Part shown: in pieces, positions 8,618 to 16,852 of the stretch | Position numbering within the stretch: position 1 is the first letter of the stretch | Layout of the letters: each line of letters starts with the position of its first letter | Origin: Paenibacillus etheri | GTDB lineage: Bacteria; Bacillota; Bacilli; Paenibacillales; Paenibacillaceae | Reading direction: 5' to 3' | Length of the DNA stretch: 64,000 nucleotides | Assembly (NCBI RefSeq): GCF_001012825.1 | Contig: NZ_LCZJ02000016.1 | Coordinates: 209,205-273,204 of the forward strand | Program-made: the position numbers and the translations under genes | Notes under the pieces: generated by a model | Databases searched by the model: none | What the model was told of the DNA's origin: nothing | What the model saw: the letters and a program-made list of their open reading frames with translations, nothing else

Positions 8618-9652
8618 TTAAAGATTGATAAAAGCATCCTCAGCTTTGATGTCAGTAGACAGTAAATCATTGTCCGATAGCCACTGTCGTACCTTTTCCC
8701 AAGAGGCGGACTCTTGATAGCCAAAATCTTGGTCACCCGCATTCATTAGTGGTAGTAGAATCTCCAGACTCTTCTCTTCAATTTGCTTATCGAGTGGAGA
8801 GGTCGCATTTTCGTGTGCAAGCAGCAAATTTAATGCTTTTTCCGGATTCTCCTGCACATATTGCTGTCCTTTAATAATGGCGTTTAAAAACTTTTTGAAG
8901 TAGGACTCAGAATTTTGTACTCCCTGATCGCTGGCGACAAGTACTAGCTCGTAATAATCGGGTACACCGTAGTCCGTGGGATTGAACCCTTTAACGGGAT
9001 GACCTTCTTTTTCCAGGATTAATTGTTCGTGGTTAATGAACCCTCCCATAATGGCATCCACTTGCCCCGTTGCAATCGCCGGAATAAGGTCAAAGCCTAC
9101 GTCTATTAATTTGCTGGCCTTAGGGTCACCCCCATCGTTTTGGATCATCGTACGAATCATGGCTTCATAAAGAGGAATGGAAGAATACCCAATTTGTTTA
9201 CCTGTAAGGTCTTTGGGACTATGAATGTCTCCAGCCTGAGGTACCATTAAATGATTAAGCGGATGTCTCACAATCGCAGCAATCGAACGTACTGGAATGT
9301 TCTCACTGCGTGCCATGAGCACCTGAGGTTGATAACTAAGCGCTAAATCGATTTGATTCGCTGCCACGAGTTTTAGAGTATCATTGCTGTCTGCGGGCAT
9401 CTGGATTTCTACGTCCAGGCCTTCCTCTAGGAAATAACCATTTTGCTCAGCGGCATATAAAAAAGAGTGAACGGCATTGGGATACCAATCGAGCATAATC
9501 GTCAGCTTGTGCGTTTGTTTATTTTCAATATTAGAAGAACTAGCAGAAGGATCACTTACTGTGGATGCTTTACCGCAGCTGCTTAAGATTAGGACAGAAC
9601 AGAAGAGACACAAGGGAATAAGCCATTTTCTTTGAAAGTTCAAACGATTCAT
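8618..9652 (-). CDS. thiY: HMP-precursor ABC transporter lipoprotein ThiY
   Basis: This 344-residue NMT1/THI5-like substrate-binding lipoprotein has a signal peptide ending in LILSSC (Cys near residue 26) and the opening fold LTIMLDWYPNAVHSFLYAAEQ. ThiXYZ in Bacillus imports formylaminopyrimidine, a thiamine breakdown product. The neighbouring TPP riboswitch and thi genes support a pyrimidine precursor as the ligand. Its start overlaps the end of thiX by 4 bases. No tenA gene, the usual partner for using that substrate, is in the window. Confidence 0.88.
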   Translation of the reverse strand: MNRLNFQRKWLIPLCLFCSVLILSSCGKASTVSDPSASSSNIENKQTHKLTIMLDWYPNAVHSFLYAAEQNGYFLEEGLDVEIQMPADSNDTLKLVAANQIDLALSYQPQVLMARSENIPVRSIAAIVRHPLNHLMVPQAGDIHSPKDLTGKQIGYSSIPLYEAMIRTMIQNDGGDPKASKLIDVGFDLIPAIATGQVDAIMGGFINHEQLILEKEGHPVKGFNPTDYGVPDYYELVLVASDQGVQNSESYFKKFLNAIIKGQQYVQENPEKALNLLLAHENATSPLDKQIEEKSLEILLPLMNAGDQDFGYQESASWEKVRQWLSDNDLLSTDIKAEDAFINL

Positions 9653-10422
9653 CGTTTAGATCCTCTTTTCTTTAAAAATAGTGCTTCGAGCAGCGCTATC
9701 ATCAGAAACAACACTACACCGAGGGCGGACAATAAAAATACTGCAGCGAACATTTCGGCACTTTGCATATTCCCAGCCATTCTTCGGCTAAAGTAACCGA
9801 GTCCTATGCTGCCGCCGAGCCATTCGCCGATGGTTGCTCCAATCACGCAGTACACCATAGATAGCTTTAGTCCTGAGAAAAAGGAGGGCAGTGCCAGCGG
9901 GATTTGGGTTTTAGCAAGCAGTTGCCAGCGATTTGCGCCAAATGTTAACAATAAGTCTTTGTACGCCTGACCACTTGTATGAAGTCCGTCATATGTACTC
10001 ACAACGACTGGGAAAAAAGCAGTTAGAAACACAACAGCGACCTTGCTCCACAGTGTATATCCGAACCACATAATAAAAATGGGGGATAGCGCGATTAACG
10101 GGATCGTCTGACTGATAATAAGAAAAGGATAGATGGCCTTCTCAAGCGGACGAAACAAGAACATTCCGGTGCCCAACAGTGCACCACAGATAACCGAGAG
10201 AACAAAACCGACCAATATTTCCAGCAACGTAGCCAATAAATGCTGTCTGAGTAATTGTCTATGCTCAATCAATGCGATACCTATTGAAGAAGGTGCAGGG
10301 AGAATAAAGGCTGGAATCAAATGTAGACGAACAGCTGACTCCCAGATCACAAGAATGATCAGCACCACTAGAATGAATGGACCATAGCTATCTAAATGTT
10401 TTTTAAAAGGTATGGGCTGCAT
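9649..10422 (-). CDS. thiX: HMP-precursor ABC transporter permease ThiX
   Basis: This 257-residue membrane permease has about six membrane segments and the BPD_transp_1 cytoplasmic loop (TFGANRWQLLAKTQIPLALPSFFSGLKL) that contacts the ATPase. It resembles SsuC/TauC-type permeases. The operon context with thiY and thiZ points to a pyrimidine precursor. It overlaps thiZ by 20 bases and thiY by 4, so the three subunits are made together. Confidence 0.88.
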   Translation of the reverse strand: MQPIPFKKHLDSYGPFILVVLIILVIWESAVRLHLIPAFILPAPSSIGIALIEHRQLLRQHLLATLLEILVGFVLSVICGALLGTGMFLFRPLEKAIYPFLIISQTIPLIALSPIFIMWFGYTLWSKVAVVFLTAFFPVVVSTYDGLHTSGQAYKDLLLTFGANRWQLLAKTQIPLALPSFFSGLKLSMVYCVIGATIGEWLGGSIGLGYFSRRMAGNMQSAEMFAAVFLLSALGVVLFLMIALLEALFLKKRGSKR

Positions 10423-11179
10423 AAAGTCTTCGCTCCAACTCTTCCCGCAATGCTATAAACTGGGGTTCATAGTTCATTTTGTAATGTCTTGGCCTAGGTA
10501 AATCAACAATGATCTCCTGTAATTCGCTATGCACGCCTCCAGCCAATAAATAAATTCGATCGCTTAGCAATAGCGCTTCTTCCAGATCATGGGTGATGAG
10601 CATTACGGTTTGACTCAGTTCATCCCAAAGCTCTAACAGCCAACGGTGTATCTCTCGTTTGGTCATCGCGTCGAGCGCTCTAAATGGCTCATCTAGCAGC
10701 ATAAGACCGCCTCCGCCGCCAGCCACAAGCGTTCGCAGAAATGCGACTCGCTGTTTCATGCCACCCGATAGCTCATGGGGATATGCCTTCTCTACATCGG
10801 CTAAACCGAAGCATGACAGCATTTCCCGAATATGAGAGATCGTCTGTTGTTTACTGAACCTTGGCTTGATTTCCCAGGGCAATAGACAGTTGTCGAGCAC
10901 TGTTCTCCACGGCAGTAGCAAGTCCTGCTGCGGCATGTAAGCGATCTGACCTAAGCGTGTAGATGCTGATGGGCTCGAATGAATCATTATTTTCCCATGA
11001 GTGGGGTCGAGCAAGCCTGCTATAGTTTTGAAAAGTGTGCTTTTCCCGCATCCGCTAGCCCCAATGACAGAAACAAATTCCCCTTGCCTGATTTCCATGT
11101 TTAAGTTTGCGAATACAGGCGGCTGTATAGACTCTGGAAAAGAGTAGGTTAAGTCTTGAATGGATAGGATTGTCGTGAT
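10403..11179 (-). CDS. thiZ: HMP-precursor ABC transporter ATPase ThiZ; no canonical start codon
   Basis: This ABC ATPase has Walker A GASGCGKST, Q-loop YMPQQD, signature LSGGMKQR, Walker B LMLLDEP and an H-loop (LITHD). The only canonical start is the ATG at 11098, which would remove about 27 residues that match the normal N-terminal strands (TTILSIQDLTYSF ... FANLNMEIRQGEF). The frame stays open up to 11257 without any ATG, GTG or TTG. An AGGAGG at 11187-11192 is 7 bases from an ATC codon at 11179, so a non-canonical ATC start is proposed. The alternative is a base error or a lesion at the start codon. Confidence 0.8.
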   Translation of the reverse strand: MTTILSIQDLTYSFPESIQPPVFANLNMEIRQGEFVSVIGASGCGKSTLFKTIAGLLDPTHGKIMIHSSPSASTRLGQIAYMPQQDLLLPWRTVLDNCLLPWEIKPRFSKQQTISHIREMLSCFGLADVEKAYPHELSGGMKQRVAFLRTLVAGGGGGLMLLDEPFRALDAMTKREIHRWLLELWDELSQTVMLITHDLEEALLLSDRIYLLAGGVHSELQEIIVDLPRPRHYKMNYEPQFIALREELERRLYAAHTF

Positions 11180-11280
11180 GATCGAACCTCCTAAAAAGTT
11201 TTGTGAGCATTGGCTCCTTGGAAAGCATCGTACAAAACTTGCTTCGGAAGCATAAACTTAAGTTTTGTGATTGAATGTAA

Positions 11281-11323
11281 ACAAATAAAGACCCATTCAT
11301 TTCCGGTGGGAAATAAATGGGTC
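11281..11323 (-). terminator. Riboswitch-controlled terminator of the thi operon
   Basis: On the minus strand a 15-bp stem (GACCCATTTATTTCC with GGAAATGAATGGGTC) closes a 4-base loop and is followed by TTTATTTG. It lies between the TPP aptamer and thiZ, where a premature terminator stabilised by TPP binding is expected. Confidence 0.8.
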
Positions 11324-11371
11324 AAAAAGTTCATTCTGCATAGGAACACTAAAAATGCATGGGATGAAAAT

Positions 11372-11466
11372 TCTGCTCCACTTCCCTCCGCTGGTATGAT
11401 CCAGATCAGGTTCCAAGGGTCCGGAGCTTGAAGCTCCGTCTCAGTCGGCCGACTCCCCTAGTGAAA
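11372..11466 (-). promoter_or_regulatory. TPP riboswitch (THI element)
   Basis: Read on the minus strand it contains ACTAGGGGAGT, CTGAGACGG, ACCCTTGGAACCTGATCTGG and ATACCAGCGGAGGGAAGTG, in the order of the thi-box consensus. The P1 stem pairs the ACTAGGGG side with the GGAAGTG side. TPP binding should favour the terminator at 11281-11323 and shut off thiZXYMDE. Confidence 0.95.
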
Positions 11467-11494
11467 TAACAGGTCCATATTTAATTTGTTTATA

Positions 11495-11522
11495 AATATA
11501 CCATAACTTTCTGAGATGTAAA
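11495..11522 (-). promoter_or_regulatory. Promoter of the thi operon
   Basis: On the minus strand TTTACA, 16 bases, TATATT lies directly upstream of the TPP aptamer, predicting a start near 11488. Consistent with a SigA promoter. Confidence 0.55.
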
Positions 11523-11619
11523 GAGAGGATCTTGTGAAGGATTATTCTAAGAATGGGTAATATAAGGGTAGAGATTTACCTAATATTACAATTCCGATGT
11601 ATATAATCGGAAAAAATCA

Positions 11620-11675
11620 TTGACGGTAATCTGATGCCAGTGTAGTATACAATTTACCGGATAAATTCCGGGTAA
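11620..11675 (+). promoter_or_regulatory. tcyA promoter with overlapping operator-like palindrome
   Basis: TTGACG, 17 bases, TAGTAT (11620-11648) forms a SigA-type promoter. Just downstream, at 11654-11675, TTACCGG-N7-CCGGGTAA is an imperfect palindrome covering the expected start site, a repressor position. Cystine importers are CymR-controlled in B. subtilis and this site contains an AATTCC core. Assignment to CymR is only a suggestion. Confidence 0.45.
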
Positions 11676-11692
11676 AGAGAGGGGAATTAATA

Positions 11693-12526
11693 ATGAGAAA
11701 AATAAGTTTAACTATTCTGTTGGCGTTAACCGTGGTGTTTGTAGCGGCTTGCGGCAATAATTCGAATACCGATACTTCTACGAACTCTTCAGCTGGAACT
11801 AATGACGGTACATCTGCAGCGAAAAACAGCCTGGAAGCTGTTAAAGCTAGCGGCAAATTGCGGATAGGAACGGAAGGGACCTATGCACCCTTTACTTATC
11901 ATGACGCATCAGGTAAACTGACCGGCTTTGACGTGGAAATTGCTGAGGAAGTAGCGAAGCGTCTCGGTGTTGAGCCTGAATTTTTTGAGACACAGTGGGA
12001 TGGTATCTTTGCGGGGATGGATGCCAAGCGGTTTGATGTTATTTTTAACGAAGTATCCATTAATGAAGATCGTAAAGTGAAATATGATTTCTCTGAACCG
12101 TATATCGTATCAAAAGCTGTATTGATTGTGAGTGAAGACAATAATGATATCAAAACTTTTGCGGATCTTAAGGGGAAAAAAGCCGGACAATCTCTAACCA
12201 GCAACCTCTCCGATATCGCCCGTGAGAACGGCGCTGAAATTGTAGCTACAGACGGCTTTAATCAAGCGATGGACCTACTGACCTCAGGCCGTATTGATGC
12301 GACTGTAAATGATGGTTTGTCTTATCTGGACCTGAAGAAGCAGAAGCCTGATGTGAAAATTAAAGTGGTAGATGAGATTCCTGACGGTTCACAAAGCGCC
12401 GCTGTGTTCCTGAAAGGCAACGACGAGTTGGTGAAAGCAGTCAGTGATGCAATTGTTGAAATGAAGAGCGATGGAACGTACTTAAAGATTTCTGAGAAAT
12501 ACTTTGGTGCTGACGTTTCAAAATAA
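11693..12526 (+). CDS. tcyA: Cystine/amino-acid ABC transporter lipoprotein, TcyA-like
   Basis: This 277-residue type-3 solute-binding protein has a signal peptide ending in the lipobox VFVAAC (Cys20). Family features include GKLRIGTEGTYAPFTYHD, LTGFDVEIAEEVAKRLG and ETQWDGIFAGMDAKRFDV, very like B. subtilis TcyA. It should capture cystine or a related amino acid outside the cell for TcyBC. The ATG follows AGAGAGGGG. The genes tcyA-tcyB-tcyC form one unit ended by the terminator at 14031. Confidence 0.85.
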   Translation: MRKISLTILLALTVVFVAACGNNSNTDTSTNSSAGTNDGTSAAKNSLEAVKASGKLRIGTEGTYAPFTYHDASGKLTGFDVEIAEEVAKRLGVEPEFFETQWDGIFAGMDAKRFDVIFNEVSINEDRKVKYDFSEPYIVSKAVLIVSEDNNDIKTFADLKGKKAGQSLTSNLSDIARENGAEIVATDGFNQAMDLLTSGRIDATVNDGLSYLDLKKQKPDVKIKVVDEIPDGSQSAAVFLKGNDELVKAVSDAIVEMKSDGTYLKISEKYFGADVSK

Positions 12527-12578
12527 TTTAAGGTTTCGGAAGCTAACCTAGCTTGGAGCCAAAAAAGGATGTCTGAAA

Positions 12579-13247
12579 ATGGATGACCGCAAAATACAAA
12601 TTTTCTTGGATTCACTGCTACCCCTGGTAAAAGCCGGGGTGGCTTTTACCATTCCTTTGGCATTGATATCATTTGTACTGGGACTGATATTAGCGATATT
12701 GACTGCACTAGCTCGACTCTCCCCTTGGGTATTTCCGAAGCTAATCGCCCGCTTTTATGTATGGGTCATTCGTGGAACCCCTTTGTTGGTACAACTATTC
12801 ATTATTTTCTATGGTTTGCCCGCAGTTGGAATTGTACTCGACCCATTCATAGCCGCGACCATTGGATTTACGCTTAGTGTAGGAGCTTATTCATCAGAAA
12901 TTGTACGTGCTGCTATCCTGTCGATACATAAAGGTCAGTGGGAAGCGGCCTTCTCCGTTGGGATGACTCGTGCGCAAGCACTGCGCCGTGTTATACTGCC
13001 ACAAGCTGCCCGTGTTTCTGTACCGCCGTTATCGAATTCCTTTATTAGCTTGGTCAAAGACACTTCACTGGCAGCGACCATTACCTATACGGAGATGTTC
13101 AGAACAGCACAGCAGGTTGCTTCCACCTCCTATGAGCCACTGCTGATCTATTGCGAAGCAGGATTGTTCTATTTACTATTCTGCTCTGTGTTGTCAGCAC
13201 TTCAAAATTACTTGGAGAAACGACTGAGTCGTTACTCTGCGAGCTAA
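12579..13247 (+). CDS. tcyB: Cystine/amino-acid ABC transporter permease, TcyB-like
   Basis: This 222-residue HisM/GlnP-type permease has about five membrane segments. It carries [22 protein letters not shown] and the coupling loop [18 protein letters not shown], both typical of polar amino-acid importers. It sits 50 bases after tcyA and 13 bases before tcyC. The ribosome binding site AAAAAAGGA is 9 bases from the ATG. Confidence 0.87.
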   Translation: MDDRKIQIFLDSLLPLVKAGVAFTIPLALISFVLGLILAILTALARLSPWVFPKLIARFYVWVIRGTPLLVQLFIIFYGLPAVGIVLDPFIAATIGFTLSVGAYSSEIVRAAILSIHKGQWEAAFSVGMTRAQALRRVILPQAARVSVPPLSNSFISLVKDTSLAATITYTEMFRTAQQVASTSYEPLLIYCEAGLFYLLFCSVLSALQNYLEKRLSRYSAS

Positions 13248-13260
13248 AGGAGAGACAATA

Positions 13261-14013
13261 ATGATTGAAATCCTTAATTTGCATAAATCCTTCGGTGAGC
13301 TACAGGTATTAAAGGGCATTGATCTCAAAATGGAGCATGGCAAGGTGCTGGTTATTATTGGTCCATCGGGTTCAGGTAAAACTACACTCTTACGCTGCTT
13401 TAATCTGCTTGAAATCCCTGATCAAGGAAGCTTATCGCTCAGTGATATTAAAATTAATTTTACGGATAATAAGAAAATTCCACAAAATTCGGTTTTGGCG
13501 TTACGTCAAAAAACCGGGATGGTCTTTCAATCCTATAATCTTTTTCCCCATATGACTGCACTTGGCAACGTGATGGAGGGGCAGGTGACTGTTCAGAAAC
13601 GATCTAAGGACGAAGCACGCGAACGTGCCCTTCAGTTGTTAGCTAAAGTAGGTTTGGCGGACAAAGCAGATGCTTATCCGCATCAACTGTCTGGTGGTCA
13701 GCAGCAACGGGTTGCTATCGCTCGTGCTATGGCAGTTGATCCAGAGGTGCTGTTGTTCGATGAGCCTACTTCGGCGCTTGATCCTGAGCTTGTGGGGGAA
13801 GTGCTTAAGGTTATTAAACAGCTAGCGAGAGAGGGAATGACGATGGTGATTGTGACACATGAGATGAAATTTGCTGCTGATGTGGCGGATCGGATCATTC
13901 TGATGGACGGAGGCCATATTCTAGAGCAAGGGACTCCACAAGAAGTTCTTGAGCATCCAAAGCATCCTCGTGCTCTGCAATTTCTGAACAGAATTAGTGG
14001 TGAAGAAGTATAG
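13261..14013 (+). CDS. tcyC: Cystine/amino-acid ABC transporter ATPase, TcyC-like
   Basis: This 250-residue ATPase is of the polar amino-acid family, with Walker [11 protein letters not shown]-loop [13 protein letters not shown], signature LSGGQQQR and Walker [15 protein letters not shown]. It powers the TcyAB importer. The start has AAAGGAGAG upstream. It is the last gene of the operon. Confidence 0.9.
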   Translation: MIEILNLHKSFGELQVLKGIDLKMEHGKVLVIIGPSGSGKTTLLRCFNLLEIPDQGSLSLSDIKINFTDNKKIPQNSVLALRQKTGMVFQSYNLFPHMTALGNVMEGQVTVQKRSKDEARERALQLLAKVGLADKADAYPHQLSGGQQQRVAIARAMAVDPEVLLFDEPTSALDPELVGEVLKVIKQLAREGMTMVIVTHEMKFAADVADRIILMDGGHILEQGTPQEVLEHPKHPRALQFLNRISGEEV

Positions 14014-14030
14014 AGGATGATTAATAGGCA

Positions 14031-14067
14031 AAAAAGCAGTTCAGGACTAGTCCCGGACTGCTTTTTC
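14031..14067 (+). terminator. Terminator after tcyC
   Basis: AAAAAGCAGTTCAGG pairs with CCCGGACTGCTTTTT around a short loop. The A-rich and T-rich arms could also serve the convergent SLH gene. Confidence 0.85.
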
Positions 14068-14106
14068 GTGTTGATTATTCAAATTTAGAGGTATGTCGCT
14101 TCTAGG

Positions 14107-14769
14107 TTAGGATTTAATACCGGTCTTCAGGAATTCCAAAGCATTATAGAGCATAATCGCTGCTTCGGCGCGTGTGATTTCGCTTTTTGGATTAAACTTC
14201 CCGTTGGTGTCTAAACTATTGATCTTATATTTAAGCGAACGTTGAATACTGCCTTGATAAGAGGGGTTCAGTGCTGTATCGTCAGCGATATCTACTGGCA
14301 CTATATTAATCATTGGCAGATTCCCAATACCTTCGACCCCTTGTACTAGATAATTGGTGAACTCTTCTTTAGTTATTGTTTTGGTTGGATCAATATCCTT
14401 AGGAAGCTCGACATGATTGTAGTACGCATTGATAAAGGCTTCAGCGTACCAAGCTTTATCTTTAACTTTCGTGAACAATCCGCTAGCAACGGGAGCTTTG
14501 TTGAAATCAATGGCCGCGAGACTAAGCTGGAGACCACCCGAAATAAACTGAATACCCTGTGCTGTTGTTACTTTGGAGCCAGGAAGGAATCGGGACTCAC
14601 TAACCCCTTTGATTAAGCCTTGATTTTTTAAAGAAATAATTTTTTCTTTGCCGTTTATATTGTCAATATCCTTAAAGGTGTTTCCGGCTGCAAATATTTG
14701 GCCACCCAAAGAGAAGGAGAGAATGGTAACGGTTGTAATCACGGCTAACGTTCTTTTTTTCATAGTCAT
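14107..14769 (-). CDS. Secreted S-layer-homology (SLH) domain protein
   Basis: This 220-residue exported protein has a signal peptide (MKKRTLAVITTVTILSFSLGGQIFA). SLH-like units include FKDIDNINGKEKIISLKNQGLIKGVSESRFLPGS and a last unit with GKFNPKSEITRAEAAIMLYNAL. SLH domains bind secondary cell-wall polymers, so it is probably cell-wall attached. There is no enzymatic domain. The ATG at 14769 follows GAGGTG; ATG 14763 is a possible alternative. Confidence 0.8.
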   Translation of the reverse strand: MTMKKRTLAVITTVTILSFSLGGQIFAAGNTFKDIDNINGKEKIISLKNQGLIKGVSESRFLPGSKVTTAQGIQFISGGLQLSLAAIDFNKAPVASGLFTKVKDKAWYAEAFINAYYNHVELPKDIDPTKTITKEEFTNYLVQGVEGIGNLPMINIVPVDIADDTALNPSYQGSIQRSLKYKINSLDTNGKFNPKSEITRAEAAIMLYNALEFLKTGIKS

Positions 14770-14980
14770 GGTTATTTCACCTCGTTGTTTGGATAGGCCT
14801 CGTGGCCGCTATCATTTCCTTTAACGCAGAAAAATATGGAAAGGTTGCGGTCTAAGCTACATTATTTCACGAAAAAGTAGATTTTGGTAGAAAAATAGGC
14901 AGGAATGGGTGAAAGAACTTTGGATAAGTGAGCTAAAATGTTATAATGATGTCAGGCTCTATTCATTCGTGGTTAATTTT

Positions 14981-15010
14981 GTTATGATTATATCGTAACG
15001 ATTACTATTT
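14981..15010 (+). promoter_or_regulatory. Zur/Fur-family operator upstream of fur
   Basis: Bases 14990-15010 match the 21-base B. subtilis Zur box (AAATCGTAATNATTACGATTT) at 17 of the 20 defined positions, with the core TCGTAACGATTACTA. A second overlapping repeat, TTATGAT-N3-ATCGTAA, begins at 14982. It lies 80 bases before fur and just downstream of a possible TTGGAT-N16-TATAAT promoter (14920-14947). The binding protein is inferred. Confidence 0.55.
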
Positions 15011-15090
15011 AAGTTTAATGTTTTGATGCATAAATGGGTGCGTCTCAGTGGGTACGGATGTTAAATCATTCCGGGAAGGTAGGAGATCAA

Positions 15091-15564
15091 ATGGATCAAA
15101 TTTCAAATATCAGTCAGCTGTTTGCGGCGCAAAAATATAAATTAACGCCCCAGCGTGAAGCCATAGTGAACATATTGCTCGACAATGAGAAAGATCATCT
15201 TAGTGTAGAAGAAGTATATATGCTAGTTAAGCTCAGCTATCCGCATTTAGGGCTGGCAACGGTATACCGTACACTTGAGCTCTTATGCGAGCTTCACATT
15301 GTTGAAAAGATGAACTTCGGAGATGGAGTCGCTCGTTACGATCTGCGCGGGAATGATCATTCTCACATGCATCATCATTTGATATGCAGCGTGTGCGGTA
15401 GATTAGAGGAAATTAAGGATGACTGGCTGGTGGAGCTGGAGGAAAGAGTGGAACGTGAATATGGCTTTAACGTCACGGATCACCGCCTTGATTTCAAGGG
15501 CACTTATGGCACATGTAAACGAACAGGATGCAAAAAAGAAAAAGCAAACAAAGCGGTCTCTTAA
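15091..15564 (+). CDS. fur: Ferric uptake regulator Fur
   Basis: This 157-residue Fur-family repressor has a winged helix with YKLTPQREAIVNILLDNE and GLATVYRTLELL. A metal-binding region carries HSHMHHHLIC and the first zinc pair CSVC. The overall pattern, including NFGDGVARYDLR, follows Fur, not Zur or PerR. The C-terminal cysteines read CKRTGC (CX4C) instead of the usual CX2C. An open frame begins at 15034, but GGTAGGAG lies 5 bases before the ATG at 15091, the preferred start. A Fur-type box occurs in this window upstream of the gene at 26187. Confidence 0.88.
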   Translation: MDQISNISQLFAAQKYKLTPQREAIVNILLDNEKDHLSVEEVYMLVKLSYPHLGLATVYRTLELLCELHIVEKMNFGDGVARYDLRGNDHSHMHHHLICSVCGRLEEIKDDWLVELEERVEREYGFNVTDHRLDFKGTYGTCKRTGCKKEKANKAVS

Positions 15565-15578
15565 GCCGCTAGCCAACT

Positions 15579-15633
15579 AAAAAAGAAGCTGTCTCAAAAG
15601 TAGTAAGTACTGCTTAGGGGCCAGCTTCTTTTT
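15579..15633 (+). terminator. Terminator after fur
   Basis: AAAAAGAAGCTG pairs with CAGCTTCTTTTT across a loop of about 30 bases, ending in a T-run. Confidence 0.75.
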
Positions 15634-15667
15634 CGGAAAAGTGATTAGTGAGGTATTCCCTAATTTG

Positions 15668-15713
15668 ACGCAAAGCAGCGCTTCTTAAAAAACGGGGAAG
15701 CGCTACGTTGCGT
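15668..15713. repeat. Strong inverted repeat between convergent genes
   Basis: The 17-base arms 15668-15684 and 15697-15713 (ACGCAA-AGC-AGCGCTTC and its near complement) match except for a 3-base internal loop. A 12-base loop lies between the arms. TTTTAAAC follows on the plus side. It could be a second terminator, a processing site or a dispersed repeat. Confidence 0.5.
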
Positions 15714-15759
15714 TTTAAACTGTTAAAGGAATTCTATTAATGGTATAGCCTGTGTCTTT

Positions 15760-16440
15760 TTAGCTCCGGGTGGGAACGAAGGATTTAATCCATGTTCCGA
15801 AGCTGCCAGGGTTACGGCTCTGAACGAGGATTACACCTTCTCCGCGGAATCGGCAGACGAGCGCTTCACCACTGGTTAAACTGTTTAACCAGCCTGAGGC
15901 TGCTTTTTCTACCTTGTAGTCCATATAATCTGGCCAAGCGACGAGATGCCCGTTGTCGATAACCATCTCTTCACCAGGTGCTAAATTAATGGCGTGGATC
16001 GCTCCGAAGGAGGACAGGAATACTGTTCCTCTGCCGCTGATTTCTACAATGAAGAAGCCTTCGCCAGAGAAGAGTCCACGTGTTAAATTTTGCATTTTGG
16101 TATTTACTTGAATGCCTTCCGTTCCGGCTAAGAATCCGTCCTTTTGAACTAACAGCTTATAGGATCCATCTAATTCGATAGCTTGGATATCACCTAATGA
16201 GCCGGGAGACAGTAGTACCTCACTTTGTCCACGGATAGCTCTGAGTTCCTGAAAGAAGAACTTTTCTCCGCTCAGCATTCTTCCCAGACCCCGCATAACT
16301 CCACCATCAGCGGTTCCTTTTAATTCTACGTTGGGAGACATTGCAACCATTGCGCCCATCTCAGCTTTAACGCTTTCGCCTGGGTCCAGATATACCTTCA
16401 GCATAGCAAAAGCACCTTCGTACAAAACATCGTATTTCAT
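15760..16440 (-). CDS. AIM24/TIGR00266-family protein
   Basis: This 226-residue beta-rich protein belongs to the AIM24 (TIGR00266) family. It has Gly-rich repeats such as LDPGESVKAEMGAMVAMS, MRGLGRMLSGE, GEGFFIVEISGRGTVFLSSFGAI and a C-terminal GEGVILVQSRNPGSFG. The family's biochemical role in bacteria is not established. Of GTG 16443 and ATG 16440, GGAGG is best spaced for the ATG. It appears to be a single-gene unit. Confidence 0.8.
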   Translation of the reverse strand: MKYDVLYEGAFAMLKVYLDPGESVKAEMGAMVAMSPNVELKGTADGGVMRGLGRMLSGEKFFFQELRAIRGQSEVLLSPGSLGDIQAIELDGSYKLLVQKDGFLAGTEGIQVNTKMQNLTRGLFSGEGFFIVEISGRGTVFLSSFGAIHAINLAPGEEMVIDNGHLVAWPDYMDYKVEKAASGWLNSLTSGEALVCRFRGEGVILVQSRNPGSFGTWIKSFVPTRS

Positions 16441-16584
16441 CACTAAAACCTCCGAATCTATTTAGATAAGTTAGAAAACTAGCAGTGATCTCATTGTAAC
16501 GGAATTCTGGCTACGCTCATAGTCTGGATTATGTTAAAATATAGTTGTCTTATAATTCACCAATGAATAGGAGAGTGGTGCCAC

Positions 16585-16791
16585 ATGGCACGAACCAAGA
16601 CACAAAAAGCCTTGTTAAAGGCAGAGCGTTCAGCAACCTGGTGCGCAGCTCAAAGTCGAAGAACCAATGGGGATTATGGCGTCATTTCACAGCATGTACG
16701 GTTAACGCCGAGCAAGAAGCAGCAACTGAATAAGAATAAACACAAGGAGCGGATCTTCCAAGATGATGCTCCTTTTCATTTGGCCATTTGA
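16585..16791 (+). CDS. Small basic conserved-looking protein, unknown function
   Basis: This 68-residue, Lys/Arg-rich protein has no membrane segment or known motif. It starts MARTKTQKALLKAERSATW and has a C-terminal KKQQLNKNKHKERIF. AGGAGAG precedes the ATG by about 10 bases. The basic, Lys-rich ends suggest RNA or ribosome association, but this is a guess. Confidence 0.55.
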   Translation: MARTKTQKALLKAERSATWCAAQSRRTNGDYGVISQHVRLTPSKKQQLNKNKHKERIFQDDAPFHLAI

Positions 16792-16852
16792 AAATAATGT
16801 GTCACTAAGAATATACTGATTGAAGACATAATGGATAGGAGATATGTAACTG

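Noticed and set aside
15091-15564. Calling the Fur-family gene zur because of the Zur-like box
   Set aside because: The protein motifs (YKLTPQREA, ATVYRTLELL, NFGDGVARYDLR) follow Fur. The box only shows possible regulation.
16545-16733. A plus-strand ORF overlapping the small basic protein
   Set aside because: It lies in another frame over the start of the 16585 gene, which has the ribosome binding site and the more plausible composition.
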